A DNA stretch of 64,000 bases from Proteles cristata cristata (lineage: Eukaryota > Chordata > Mammalia > Carnivora > Hyaenidae), in contig JAESUZ010001065.1 in NCBI GenBank assembly GCA_017311185.1, positions 1 to 64,000 of the forward strand, given 5' to 3'. The position numbers and the translations under genes are program-made. Below the pieces are notes generated by a model, which was not told the origin of the DNA, did not search any database, and saw only the letters and a program-made list of their open reading frames with translations. Shown piece by piece: positions 22,698 through 34,933 of the stretch (position 1 is its first letter; the number at the start of each line of letters is the position of its first letter).

Positions 22698-23834
22698 ACC
22701 ACTTTCCCTTTACCTCTCGTGTTTTCTAGTGCAGTCTGCATGTTTATTCCTTTTAAACTTCGTGTGTAGGCAGGTTATTAAGTTATTAAGTATAAAATTA
22801 TTAGGTATAACTTCATTTCAGGAGATGGAAAGGGGTCTTATCAAATCCTTGGTATAAAGAAGGGGGCTCTGCTGGGATGGGACTCCCCCCGACCGGGTCC
22901 CCAGCAAGACAGCCGCAGGGGACCCCTGCCTCGCTGGCCTCTGTTCGTTCTCATACTTTCAGTCTTAAACCCAGGTCATGGCTTTCGAACTTAAAAAATC
23001 CCAAAGGCTGACAAAGGTGTCCTCTGGTCCCCCTGGGACACTCTCCCTAAAGCCCCCTCCCCCTCGTTCCCAGCTCAGATGAGGGAGGGTCACCAGCCCC
23101 TCGGAGCGAGGATAACATGACCTTGGCTCGCACCTGCCCAACACCCTGCACCTTTACCTCCCATTCAGGGGCCCTGCACCCTCTTTCCCAAACAATCCAT
23201 TTCTCCCCAGTATCCCCGCGGCTATGGAGGCCAAGTGGGTAAAACCCGGGCCCTGAACCCCCAGCCGACACTGCCGGGTCCGCCCCCGCCCAAGGCACAC
23301 TTGTTGGGGCCCCAGAGGCAGGCAGTTGGGAAGGTGGGCCTGCGCCCCTCCAGGGCTGTGATGGAGCCTGGTGAAAACCCTAAGGCAACGTGGACCCTCC
23401 CTCCTTCACCCCCTGGCCCCACCCTCTGTCCCCACTAATCCCACTAATGGACCAAGGGGCTTAGTTCCAACTCCAGGAGATCCTGGCTGACCCGACCAGC
23501 CTGCATGTCAAAGTGTGTGCCCTCGGGGCCCAGGACTCGCGGGGTGTGACTAAGCCCCCTCCCTGCTGCTTGTACAAACCCACCTCCAGCCTCTATCAAT
23601 CAAGGAAAACCTTCATCTTTGCCAAAATTTCAAAGTTCTGCCTCATTCCCCTCCTGTGCTGGCACCTAACCCCGGGTGTGGCCCGTGCCCTCCACTTCCC
23701 ACCCCTAGAGACAACGGCCTCAGTGGAGGCCGGCCGGCCTCAGGAAGCCCTCGGTGCCCTGCCTCCCACAGACGACCAAAGAGCGGCTCAGCCTTCTGTA
23801 AGGCTCTTGGCCGCAGCCACTACGTTTCACACAT

Positions 23835-23990
23835 TTCACTTCATTTAGCCCCACGTCAGCCCTGCGAGGTGTGGATTATCAGCGAGCAAGTGGACACACA
23901 GAGACCTCAGGTGAAGAGCCCAGGCCACACAGCAGAGAGAGGGACGGGAGCCCAGAGTCTGGCTCCAGGGTCTGCAGACACTTCCCCCGG
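23835..23990 (-). repeat. MIR-like SINE fragment
   Basis: Antisense MIR phrases: CCCTGCGAGGTGTGGATTAT, AGAGACCTCAGGTGAAG and GGCCACACAGCAGAGAG. Confidence 0.55.
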
Positions 23991-24834
23991 TCCCAGCAGC
24001 TCCAAGCTCGCAGAGTAGAGGAAGGGGGGGCTCCTTCTCAGGTCACGGCCAAGGCACTGGGCGGGGTAGCCTCTGCAACAAAGGGGGGCAGAGGCACATG
24101 GCTCGGGCGCCCTGAGGTCAGTAAGTAGCAGTGGCTGGACAGCTGCTTTGCGTCCTGCCAGAGAGAGTGAGGGGCAGCCCCTCACCTGCAGGTGCAGAAG
24201 GGTCTTTGAGGGCCTCCCCAATATCCTGGTTGCCTGCCCGGGCGCACCCTGGCCCAGGAGCAGCTAGAGGGACGGATGAGTGGATGTTTGGGGGGCGCTT
24301 GCCGAAGCCACCCACCCCAGCCACCTGGGCCTCATGGAGACGTGCCCCCAGGGCAGGCCAACAAGGACCCTGCCCCTGGCCGAAGCCAGGACCCAGCCAG
24401 CCCCCAGCTCCCTGGGCTGGAGAACCTGGACCCGATTTACCCGCAAGTTATTGGGTGGGGACTTTAAGTTCCGCAACAGAGAAGAATTAAGTCACTGTTT
24501 TGCACAAGGAATTATGCGTTCGCTACACATCTTGTGTGTCTGCCCGAAGTCTGATGCTGCCTCTCGTTTTCCCAGGATCCGCGTGAAGGCCGGTCGGGGC
24601 GGAAAGAGGGGTCCGGACAGGGATCTGGCTCCCGAGGTGCTCCGTGTCTGCAGGGGCAGGGGGCTCTGCCGGCTGGGCTGCCTTTCCTCATCGCCCCGGG
24701 CCTGACCATCTCGGGGTGCCGCCTCCCCGTGGCTGATGCTCAGAGGTGGGAGCTAGGACAGACTGAGCACCTGGCGGGTCTCAGACACTGACTGAGCACC
24801 GAGATCTGCGAACCCACTAAAAGCTCCTAAACTA

Positions 24835-24940
24835 GCCCGTGAAGTTAGGGGGCGCCTCCACCTCCTTGTCAGAGGAGGAAACAGACACGGAGGCGTTTAG
24901 GGATTTGGTCGGGAATTTGCAGCCAGCAAGGCTGGGCTGT
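24835..24940 (-). repeat. MIR-like SINE fragment
   Basis: Antisense MIR core: TTGTCAGAGGAGGAAACAGA followed by CACGGAGGCGTTTAGGGATT. Confidence 0.5.
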
Positions 24941-25384
24941 GAGGCCATCCCTATGGCAGGAGGCGCCCGGGGCCTGGAGCCCTTCTAGAAGAGCGTGGTA
25001 GGATTACAGCACCTGACGTCCATAAGCTGTTCTGGTCTATTCCCAGCATCAACAGACCTTGTGTAGAACCCCGAGTTATCTGCTAGGTTTAAAAATGAAA
25101 CCCTGAAATCCTGACAAACCAAATGCGAGCGATTTCTTCTAATTACTTGCTTGCCAGGAGTCAAAAGTCCCCTCCCGCTGGCCAGTTCTGCCGTTGAAGC
25201 CCATGGGAACGCTGGAGGTCTCCAAGGGGCACGGGATCTTCCTCAGGACTTTTAAACAACATTGTCGGCTGGGGACAGCCCGTGTTGATAGAGCGCCCAG
25301 AGAGCGTTGACCAGTTTTAAAATTTGAGGCTAGGAAGGGCTACAGTGTGGGCTGGAGACTCTTTTCCCCAAATTGCAGTGAGAG

Positions 25385-25460
25385 ATCATATATTTATTCT
25401 TACTTTACCAATGAGGAAGGTGTGAGAAACTTATGCAAGGACACAGCCTTGCTGAGGTTC
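25385..25460 (-). repeat. MIR-like SINE fragment
   Basis: ACCAATGAGGAAGGTGTGAG and CAAGGACACAG match a decayed antisense MIR core. Confidence 0.4.
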
Positions 25461-25924
25461 AAAGCTGGGACGTGATCACCGCTTTCGTGGGGCTGCACGT
25501 ACATAGTCACCCTCACGGCACCATCAGGCCCCCTGGGCACTCGGCTGACACCGGGGCCCCAGATGGGGCCCCTTAAGCTTCCCACCTCTGAAATTCACAT
25601 CCACCAGTGGCTCAGGGTGAACTCACATAGTGAACTGGGCTCCGTAGGACCTAGGGGTCATTTTGATATTGAATAACTTCCTCACTGCCTTGGAAATGGT
25701 ACACGTATGTAAAGCCTTCCAGAATTCCTGGAAGAAGACTTTGACTTGCCTGGGAGAAACCAGACTCTCTTGCTGCTGGTGGAAAGGGGACTCAACGCCA
25801 AGCTTTCTGCCCCTCACACACAGACCGTGGCCGTTAAACCCGACTCTTATCTCCTGCGATGCGTATATGCCTTCCCCCACCTCTTGAGTTTAAGTACAGC
25901 TGGGCATGAAAAGCGTGGCTTTAC

Positions 25925-26131
25925 GGGACGCCTGGGTGGCTCAGTCGGTTAAGCATCTGACTCTTCTCTCAGCTCACGTCATGATCTCACAGTTTGTGGG
26001 TTTGAGCCCCACACTGGGCTCTGTGCTGACAGCGCTTGCTTAGGATTCTCTCTCCCTCTCTCTGCTTGCTCTCTCTGGCTCTCTCTCTCAAACATAAATG
26101 AATAAACTTAAACAAAAAAAATTTTTTTTTA
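25925..26131 (+). mobile_element. CAN SINE
   Basis: Head GGGACGCCTGGGTGGCTCAG, CT-rich middle and A-rich tail. Confidence 0.93.
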
Positions 26132-26761
26132 AAGTGCAGCTTCCACATTTCTTATTTGGCAACAGTTTCTTCTGTGTAGGCTGCACGGCTCTGGATTGCC
26201 CCCGGAATATGTTGGCTCCTCACTGGAGTTCAGCGCACTGTCCTCTACGAATCCTTAAACTTTTAATGGCATAAAGAGGAAGGTTTTTGCTTCACACTCA
26301 GACACCAGGGTCAGACTGGTGGCAGATTCCACGGGGAAACCCCGAGAGGGAGGGATGAGGCGGAGCGGGGAGTCTCAGAGCTCCTGCGGCTCTGGCCCCG
26401 CCGAACGGAGAGGGAGAAGGAACGAAAGCCAGTGGGCAGGGCCTCAGACCACGGCCAAGTTCAGACGAGGTCTCTAGCACTCCAGAGTGCCCCTTAGAGG
26501 AATCCCTTTGGGGGCAAATGCCCCCACGGGTGCCGTGTGGCATTGCAGGAATTGTCACGGAAGCTCCTCTCTCACTGTGTGTTTTCTCTGAGCCTCTTCT
26601 GGGTCCCGGGCTGCAGAGTCTGGAAATTCTCCCCTGGGACCGCTGGCCTTTAGGCTTAAAGAGGTGCGTTCGTGTCCCGGAAAGAGTTCAACATCCTCTG
26701 CCCCTCAAAGTCCCCGTCAGCAAACTGGGGAGAACGGCCATGGCTACAGCAGAGTGTGGTT
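26132..26761. other. Unassigned intergenic DNA
   Basis: No gene or repeat recognised. Confidence 0.35.
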
Positions 26762-26984
26762 TTTGTTTTTTTTTTTTTTATAGTTTTAATTTATTTTTGA
26801 ACCAGAGAGAGACAGAGCATGAGCAGGGGAAGGGCAGAGAGAGAGGGAGACACAGAATCCGAAGCAGCTCCAGGCTCTGAGCCGCCTGCACAGAGCCTGA
26901 CGTGGGGCTCGAACCTGCAAACTGTGAGATCATGACCTGAGCCGAAGTCAGGCGCTTAACCAACTGAGCTCCCCCGGGTGCCCC
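26762..26984 (-). mobile_element. CAN SINE, antisense
   Basis: T-run, TTTTAATTTATTTTTGAACC, GA-rich tract and reversed head ending CCCGGGTGCCCC. Confidence 0.93.
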
Positions 26985-28629
26985 AGTGAGCGTGTTTAAT
27001 GGCTGTGGCAGCAAGATGCAGGCTCAGAAAAACCCAGAAGGTCAGAGGCGGCACACCTTGGTCGGCCTTAGCGCTGAGGTGGGAGGCGGGGCCTCAGGCC
27101 TTCGCGAGCAGCCGGCGGCCCTTCGTTGTGTCATAAGCTACTTTTGAAAATGGAGTGAGCTTTATGCTAATTGAAAGACTCCAGACACCCGGACGGCACG
27201 AGCGTGGCTGCCAGTGACGGACTGGTGGTGGGTTTCTAGGGAGGTGATGAAAACGTTCTGGAACAGCTCACGGCTGCACGCGTCTGTGAGATCCTGGAAA
27301 GCGGTGACCTGTACACGTTCACAGGGCAAATCTCATACTGAACTCTCTCTCTTTCCATTTACATTATATGTGAACACAATTGTGCTTCTCATCTCTCTTT
27401 GTGGATTTACTGACTTTAGATAGTGTTGGACTTTCTGCTCCAAGAACTGAGTTTACTTCCAAGACTTTGCCCAGGGCCCCGGTGCGGGCCGGCTCATCTC
27501 GTCCCCTGCGCCATCGGCCTTGTCTCCTTCCGGGTGACCCCAGGCCAAGGGCTCTCTGCACCTTCTGCAGCTCAGGGTGCGAGAATTAACTGCCTCTCAC
27601 CAGACAGCTGCCTTTGCCCCTGTTGACCTGGGCCAGCAGGCTTTCTCTCTTTGGTTTTGTGGGGGTGCAGATGCTCCCCTCTTCTCCGCCCTACAAACCT
27701 CGCCAGGAGGGGTGGGCTGCTCCGCGTGCGCAGTGCACCGCCCCAGCGCCCACTAGAGGGAGCCCTCGGGCACCCACATCTATTGCTCGGGTCCAGGCCA
27801 GCCCTCTCCCCACTTCTCACCAGCCCCGGGGAGCTTTCCGTCCTGGGGTGTGCAAGGATCCCTTCTCTTCTCGTCACCTGCTCTCACATATGACAACCGG
27901 ATGAGGAAATTGGGAGAAATGAATCAAGCTCCAAGGTCACTCCTGGGTGTGGCTGGATTAGCATCTCCGAAGAGCAGCAGAGTCGAGCCCAGACCCGCAG
28001 GGCAGGGCGAGCGGAGAGGAAGGGAAGCAGCTGAGGGGAAGGCGGTTGATCCATCAGGAAGCAAAACCCGCTGCAGGGTTTTATCTCTATTTCTCACATC
28101 CTTGTCTTTCTACGGAACGAGGTTGCCAGCAAGGGGCCTTACTTTCACTGCCAAGGCCGTGCGATGTCAGCAGACATTAGCACTCTTGGGTGGGGTAGGA
28201 CCCTCCTTCCCCAACACATCGCCGGGGTCTGGCAGCTTTGTGGGGGTCTCCCGTCCCCCGCACACCTGCAGACCCCCGGGTCACCACGTTCCCATGTGAG
28301 GGAAGGCCACGCGGCACCGTGAGAGGGAGGGGGGCAGACCCGGGGTCTGCAGGTCCCCATCTCCTCTATGCACCTGTCTTACGTTTTGAATTCGCCTCCA
28401 CTAGTGTTCCCAGAAAGCCTTCTGTGATTTAAACAGTGGGTTACAAGGATGTCAGTAGAAGAATGTTTTCCAAGTTTTCAGATTTACTAAAGCCTGTTTG
28501 TTATTGGAGAAACAACCACAGTGTCTATCAGAAGGGAAATGGCTGCAGGGCTTCTGGAACATTCCCACGATGATGGACCACACAGCTGTTGAAGCGAGAA
28601 TAGGGAGGGCGGTGCCCTCTGGTCTGGAG

Positions 28630-28735
28630 GCAAGGGTTGGGGGTGGGGGGTGGGGGGCAGGGATGGGGTGGGAGGTGAGAGGCGAGGGTGGGGGGTGGAG
28701 GAGTGGGGGGCGAGGATGGGGTGGGGGTGCTGTGT
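28630..28735 (+). repeat. G-rich low-complexity tract, G-quadruplex prone
   Basis: Many runs of four to six Gs in GGGGTGGGGGG-like context on the + strand. Confidence 0.75.
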
Positions 28736-29269
28736 CCGTCTCTCCGGGTGAACAGACTGCTCTCTGCTTGTCTGGGTACCTCGAGGCGGGTGCCTGGGAT
28801 GGGCTGGGGCCACGATTTGTATTATTTGTTAAAACAAGTGTGAAGAATTTTTACAATTTAAAGATGCGAAAGAAGATACTTTTGGAAAAAGTGGGGAAGG
28901 AATAGGGATTTTGATGGGGGAAGAAGGAGGGGGCTTTGGGAGCCTCTGGGGACAGAGACGCCCCCGCCCCCCAGGCAGGAAGAAGGGACAATGAATGCTG
29001 GGTCATCGGGCAGTGGCTTCTCTCTCTCTGTGTTCCTGGTGCACACCTCCCTCCACACCTGCGGAGGTAACCTGGTCCTCCCCATCACAGCCACGCCCAG
29101 GTGATGACCCCTGAGTGACACTGTCTCCCAGACCCAGCCTGCACCGCAGTGCTGACCTATATGGGGCCCCTAGACCATAAAGCCCCCAGAGCTGACTCGT
29201 GGGGACACTCTTCCCACAGCGGGGGACGCTGAGGGGGTCAAGAGCCCTGGCTTCCTGAAAGACCATCAC

Positions 29270-29420
29270 TGTCTGAATTCAGCCTCCATCACTGGCCTTC
29301 GGCGAGTTGTCTAATCTCTCAGACCCTCACTTCCCCGTCTGTGGCTCTCCAGCCCCGCCCCAGGAGGGCATTTAAATGAGATAGTCCGTGAAAAGGCACC
29401 TGACCCTGTGCTCCCACAGA
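29270..29420 (+). repeat. MIR-like SINE fragment
   Basis: Sense MIR phrases: GAGTTGTCTAATCTCTCAGA, CTCACTTCCCCGTCTG and AAATGAGATAGTCCGTGAAA. Confidence 0.55.
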
Positions 29421-29599
29421 ACAGGTGGGGGCTGGCATCCACCACTGCCACTCTTGTTTCTCTTCTCAGCTCAACCCAAACCCGTTATAACACCAGCCCA
29501 GGCAACGGCTCCGTGAAGAGTGAGGCCCCGCCAGACTCCGGGCCCCGACTCCCCCGGCAGGTGTGAGCCCAGGCACCGTGGAAAGCAAGACAGAGAGAG

Positions 29600-30560
29600 A
29601 AGTAGAAATCTGAAAATAACAATGCTTTATTGGGCTTAAGTCATACTTCCAGAAGTGGCATCTAATTTCAGAAAACAAAAGTTCGAGTCTGCAAAAACTG
29701 CACGTACAAATCTAAGAAGATAAGTCTACAGAAATATACACAACAGGCCCACAGCCTGTAAGGTAAGGTTAGAAAGCTCACATCCTGGGCTCTGCGTGGG
29801 TGTCTGTTCCGATGGAGTGGACAGCCAATGAAACAGGTACCCGAGACAGCCGATGTCAGTTTTAAATATATATATTCATGTGTATACGTGTGTACTTCTA
29901 TATGTCAGGTTCATCTACAATGATGCAAACCTCTCGCGGAGGGCAAGCGACGATAGTGCCTAAATAACATGGCAGGATCATTGCAGAGTCATCCATATGG
30001 TATTATAAAAAACAGGGTTTATACAATCACAGATGAGATATACAGATAAACGCACGTGTTTGCACGCTGATTGAAAACGTTACTTGCATTGACCCTTGCT
30101 GTGGGGTAACAAAAGGGTAACACCAAGTAGCTGCTCATCAAATCAAAGGCAACAATTTACAACCCATTCGGCTGTGATCCGCTCTCACACACGGCTATGT
30201 CCACAAAGGAAAATACAAACAAGGCTCAAAGGGTTGGTTACACAGAGTAATTTTTTAAGCACGCTCTCTTGGGAAACTCCTCTTTCACCCCCCTTCTGCC
30301 GAGTCCCTAGGATTATAAAACTGGAAAACCCTCTGTGAGGCATTGGGGGTCCATTTTGTTAGCCACTTGGATGAGAGGATGTTTTCTGCCATTTTTGATT
30401 GGCCGAGAGCTTAAAAATGAGGTGTTTATGGTGACGCCCAGGTGTCATGGAAATGTCATAAGCAAGAGACGCCCGGGGTATACACGATGACGAGATTGTC
30501 GGAAAAAAATCAAAGGTAAAACTCTAAGAACAAAAGAGCCGCAGTGACCATGGAAACGCT
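29600..30560 (-). other. AT-richer block, possible minus-strand transcript 3' end
   Basis: About 1 kb of moderately AT-rich, non-repeat sequence differing from the GC-rich surroundings. On the minus strand it ends with AATAAA (29,626-29,631) followed by a T-rich segment, as at a polyadenylation site. It could be a distal 3' UTR of ABCG1 or a separate noncoding RNA. No protein frame is convincing. Confidence 0.3.
29626..29631 (-). terminator. Candidate minus-strand poly(A) signal
   Basis: AATAAA on the minus strand with GCATTGTTATTTTCAG downstream. It lies 7.2 kb beyond the ABCG1 stop codon, so assignment to that gene is only a possibility. Confidence 0.35.
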
Positions 30561-33203
30561 TTCAGGAAAACCAGGACCCGCGGCACGGCTGAGGCTGGGT
30601 TAGGGCTCCCAACCTTCACCCTGTGCTCCCCATGACTTTGACCTCTCCCTCCGGCCTAACCGTTCCGTCCAGCAGGAGAGGGCACATTCAGGACCCCGCG
30701 GAGGGGAGGGTGCTCTGGTAGCCTGTGCCGGGGAACCGGGCAAGCAGTGACCCCCAGCTCCCTGCGCGGCCCCAAGGCTGTGCTGCGGGGCCAGCCCTCA
30801 GGGCGGGTGCGGCGGGTGCAGAAGGGGAAAACCGCGCCCCTGTGTGCAGCCGGCACAACCTGCTTCCCGGGGACTGGGCTGGCGGCCTTGAGCACTGGGC
30901 CCAGCGGGCCTGCAGGGGAGCGTCACCCTCAGCGCTGTGTCGCCCACCGGCCGGCCTCCGCGCATGGGGAGCGCCTCCCGCGTGCGGAGGTGAAATACCA
31001 TTTACCTGTGCGCAATACCAGGGCCACATTTCAGTTCATGTGCAAAGTGCAGGCCAAAGGCACCCAAAGGGGAGGAACGGGATTCTCTCTTCCGTGTACG
31101 CAGAGGCTCCAGGACAGGGGGCAGCCGCCCCTCTGCGAAAACCTCAGCTTGGCGTAAAAACGTTGAGTTTGGCTGTTTCTTACTTACGTGGTGTGGGGCT
31201 CGTGCCGTTCCCAAGGTTTGGTGTTCCTGCTCAGGGACTGAGGACCCTCCGGACACCGCGAGCCCGGCGAGAAAGGCACACGCGCCGAGGGCCATGCTCT
31301 CGGTGGAAATCGTGGGGTGTCCCCCGGGAAGGAGGCGCGGATCGGGCGGGCCCGGCGCTCCAGCCGTGAAGGCCCCCCAGGCCGGCTCTGCGGCCTCAGC
31401 AAGCAGAGCCTGGACGCAGCGGCAGGCTCGCCCCGCTGGCCATGGGACAAGGACCGGCTGACACCCTTGCTGCCTTCTCCTCAGCTTCACAACTGTCTTC
31501 ACGCTGCAGGAAAGCCCCCAAGCTGTGCCCCGGCCGGTGACGGTCCCTTGCCTTGGCCAGAACACGGTACCTAAGGAGCCTGATCGTTTTCTCCTTTGTG
31601 ACGCCAGGGGGACTGTTTCTGAGAACAGGGAGGCACCCGTGTCTCTGAGCCTGACCTACGCTCCCCTGCATCATTTATACAAACCAGGGGCAGGTAAATG
31701 CAAAGCAGATTTCCTCCGGCCTCCGAGTGCCCTGACTCGGCCACAAAGTGTCTGTTCGTGGAATGACTGCAAGCTGGCGTGTGCGGAGGTAACATATGAA
31801 ATCGGGCTCAGGCTAAGCCCTTCTGTCTGCGCAAAGATGAGAAAAAGAAATGGGAAGAATGTTCTCAGAAAATCCAGCTGCACCCACTGGGGAAGGGTGT
31901 GCGTGAGTGCCGGCTTCACTCCGCCTTCCTGCCCTGGAGGCATGGATGTTTACAACCGGGCTGAGTTGAGCCCCCCGTGGGGCATCTCTGACAGCCTCTG
32001 GCCCCCGAGAGCCTCCAGATATGGGCACTGGAGGAACCCATCTTTGCAGAGGGCGATCATCCCAAAGAAGCCTCCCCGATAGGAGACGCCAAGGACAGCG
32101 ACCGGGAAGACCATGGCGTGACTGTGAGCGGGGCCCAGGCAGGTGGGTGCAGAAGCCGAGGGAGCACGTGGTGCCGCTTCGAGCCTGTCCCACACGTGGG
32201 GTGCCCCCCGGCTTTGCAGGCCACCCCTCCGTCCCTGTCACTTAGGAGGACTTGCAGGGGCCATTTGTTCCGTGACTGCTCAGCCCGGTTCTCTGCTCTG
32301 TATGCGAGACGTGGGCAGGAAGACTACTTGAAGGCCAGGCCTCGAGCACCGCTGCCCTTGGAAGTCCTCGCTCTGGGGAGCTAAGGCAGTGCACAGCACC
32401 AGCCTCTCTCTGGGTCCCGCTAGCGCCCACTGGGGGAGCTGAGCCTCGGGAGAACACGCGTTCCCCACCGCAGCCAGGGGGCCGGGCTGGAGAAGTGGGT
32501 GTCTGGGAACACGAGAGCAAGGAGCGAGGGACGCTCCTCTGAAGAATGGCCGCCAGCGCCTGCGTGCCCAGAGCTCACTCCACGACGGAGGGCATCGGGG
32601 AGGAAGTGGGGCCTCAGCACGCTGGGGGGCTCGGCACTGTTCGAGGCCGTGGCCGATGCTGACAAGGCAGGAGGAAGCGGGGGGTCTGGGAGGATGGAGG
32701 AAAAGCACAACATTTTAAGACAGTCCGACTGAAACATGAAGGCGTCCGAGAGGAAGGAAGGGGACTGCTCACGAGCCGGGGGTTAGACCAGAGCGCCAGG
32801 TAATAAAGCGAGAATCCTACCAGATGTACTACAAATGCACTCAAAGTGCAGCCTAAAAACCCATTTGACCTAATGAGATTTAAGCAAATCATTCTCGTTT
32901 GGAACCATTTAACACTGAACACAAGCAAAAAGTCTTATGTAAAATATTTTATTAGCAGTCGTTACTTCGTAAAGGTACCTAACTTCGCATTCGCACGCTC
33001 TGCACTTCCCCATCTTGGGCGTTGGGTCGGACCCTCTTGTCACATTCTGATCTACGCGGCATCTGACGGGAGCCTCGGCGGAATTGGACTACACTCTTAG
33101 CCATCTGCACAGCAGGCATGAAGTGAGGGAATCTCTTCCTAGCTTCTGAGAGTCAAGGATGATTGAGAATTTAGAGGTGAAGCCCGTGTGCGTGCATGTG
33201 CAT

Positions 33204-33219
33204 ACGCACGCGCACACAC

Positions 33220-33255
<36 letters not shown>
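33204..33255 (+). repeat. (CA)n microsatellite
   Basis: CA dinucleotide run with a few G interruptions at its left end. Confidence 0.92.
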
Positions 33256-33256
<1 letters not shown>

Positions 33257-33587
33257 AGCCCTCGCTAGCCCTAGCTAGTCCTCAGTACGCTGCATTGGGA
33301 AGCCAAGACCAGGCCAGGGCAGAGGAAGGCACCTCTTCACCGGGCAGGAGTCGGCTCAGCCTCCAAGCCAGTAGGGACAAGCCCACGTCGGGCGGGCGAT
33401 GGGTGGGGGGGTGGGCAGGGGCTAGGGGAAAGGGGCATGGGCCGCCCGCCCGTCTCAGCTTTCTGTTGGGTGGACGCAAGTCCCTAACGAATAGCCACTA
33501 AGCTAGGATTCTAATATTGCACTTTATGCTTTACAAAGTATTTCGTGTGTATTTGTTCATTGCAAATAGGAGGCAACAGGGCAAAGC

Positions 33588-33624
33588 GAAAAAAAAAAAA
33601 GAAAGAAAGAAAGAAAGAAAAAAG
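33588..33624 (+). repeat. (GAAA)n / A-rich microsatellite
   Basis: An A-run followed by repeated GAAA units. Confidence 0.88.
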
Positions 33625-34927
33625 ACCCAGGTCAGACCGCGGCTCAAATTCCCAGTGCGCTCTTTCCTGGCATCGGACCCGAGTCCTCGCCCGCCCCCCT
33701 CCTGCCCCCGCCGACCTTCTGCATCTGCAGAATGAATACACCGCCTCTCCCCACAGCCTGCCGCCCTGGCGGCCAAGCCACATCTGGGTCCCCTCCCCTT
33801 GGGCCCCCAGTGCCTGGGACACCGGCCCCAAGCACGTGGGGGCACCGGTGACCGTGTTTGCGGAGTGAGGGGATGCACAGAGGGCCCACGAGACCCCCAG
33901 CGCAGTGTCCGGGCCGCCCGGCCAGGGAAAGGCACTCAGTACACCGCGGCCCGGGCTTCGTGTCCCCTCAGCCAGACAAGAGGTGACTCCAGCTGTCCCT
34001 GACGTCCGGGTAGCGCCCTTTCCAAGGCACGGCGGTGTTCCCTGGGAACATGGCTTTTCTGTGGGTCTCTAGGACGAGCTTTCCCCCATCCTGAGGGCCC
34101 CCTTGCCCAAGGTGACTTCATCAGGCTCCAGCATCTTCTAGTAAAGGGTTTCTTCCCTCCCTGGGGAGGTCTCCACTGCACCCACGCGGGACCCTGGGAA
34201 GAGCTGATTCTTCCGGCTGATCCCCAGCGAGATGAGGAGCAAAGGAGGCACCACGGGACCGTGGCGCCCTTGGTGGGCTCCTAGGGGCGGCTGGCCCCAG
34301 AGCCCGGGCCCCGCAGCTGTCCAGCAGCGGCAGCGGAGGGTAGGAGCCCCCTTCTCGCCTGACGAGCCAACCTTGAAAGCCATACTCTTTGGACTTATGC
34401 TTTTGCCTCTCCTAACAGCAGGGGGGCCACACATCTTTCAGGCAAGATTTCATTCTTCCTTCTAAATGAAGAATCACAGAGGCGAAGGGAACATTTGAGG
34501 CATTACATTCAGAACTTAGGAGAATGAAATCTGGGAAGCTGGCCTGGATCCAGTTCCACTGTATGACGGGCGGCAGAGGGGCACACACCTCTTAACCACA
34601 ACGAGTTCCGAGAAACAAGTCAACAGGTTGTTTGGGCGTTAGCTTAGGTCACGGGAACGGGAGGTTGTATCTAACTGTCGGGACGTGCAAAGAACACGGT
34701 TTGCATCACTGCTGCCCAGGGTTTGTGAGGAGAAGGTAGGTGCCAACAGGGACCACCTGCTGACGATGGTGGGAGGGGGCGGGGGAACGGCCTCCCAGGA
34801 CTGACAGCCTCACTCAGGCGCCTGAAGATCTAAGCAAACCCCCTACAATTACTTTGCACATGCATTTCCCTCCAAGCAGCCACCAGATCTGCCCCTTGAT
34901 GCTTCGTCTATTAAGGGACGAATGTAA

Positions 34928-34933
34928 TTTATT
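34928..34933 (-). terminator. ABCG1: Candidate ABCG1 poly(A) signal AATAAA
   Basis: The first canonical minus-strand AATAAA I find after the ABCG1 stop codon, 1.9 kb downstream. The 3' UTR may instead end earlier with a variant hexamer (a TATAAA lies at about 35,373), so this is a candidate only. Confidence 0.35.

Larger units (their letters stand above)
22700..25924. other. Intergenic DNA with MIR fragments
   Basis: GC-rich and mostly unique. MIR-like pieces at 23,835-23,990, 24,835-24,940 and 25,385-25,460. No coding exon recognised. Confidence 0.4.
26985..29590. other. Intergenic DNA with a G-rich tract
   Basis: No gene recognised. Includes a G-run tract (28,630-28,735) and a MIR-like piece (29,270-29,420). 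Confidence 0.4.
30561..34900. other. Region downstream of ABCG1, no gene recognised
   Basis: GC-rich with many overlapping spurious frames on both strands. Contains the CA microsatellite at 33,204-33,255 and a GAAA repeat at 33,588-33,624. Confidence 0.4.
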
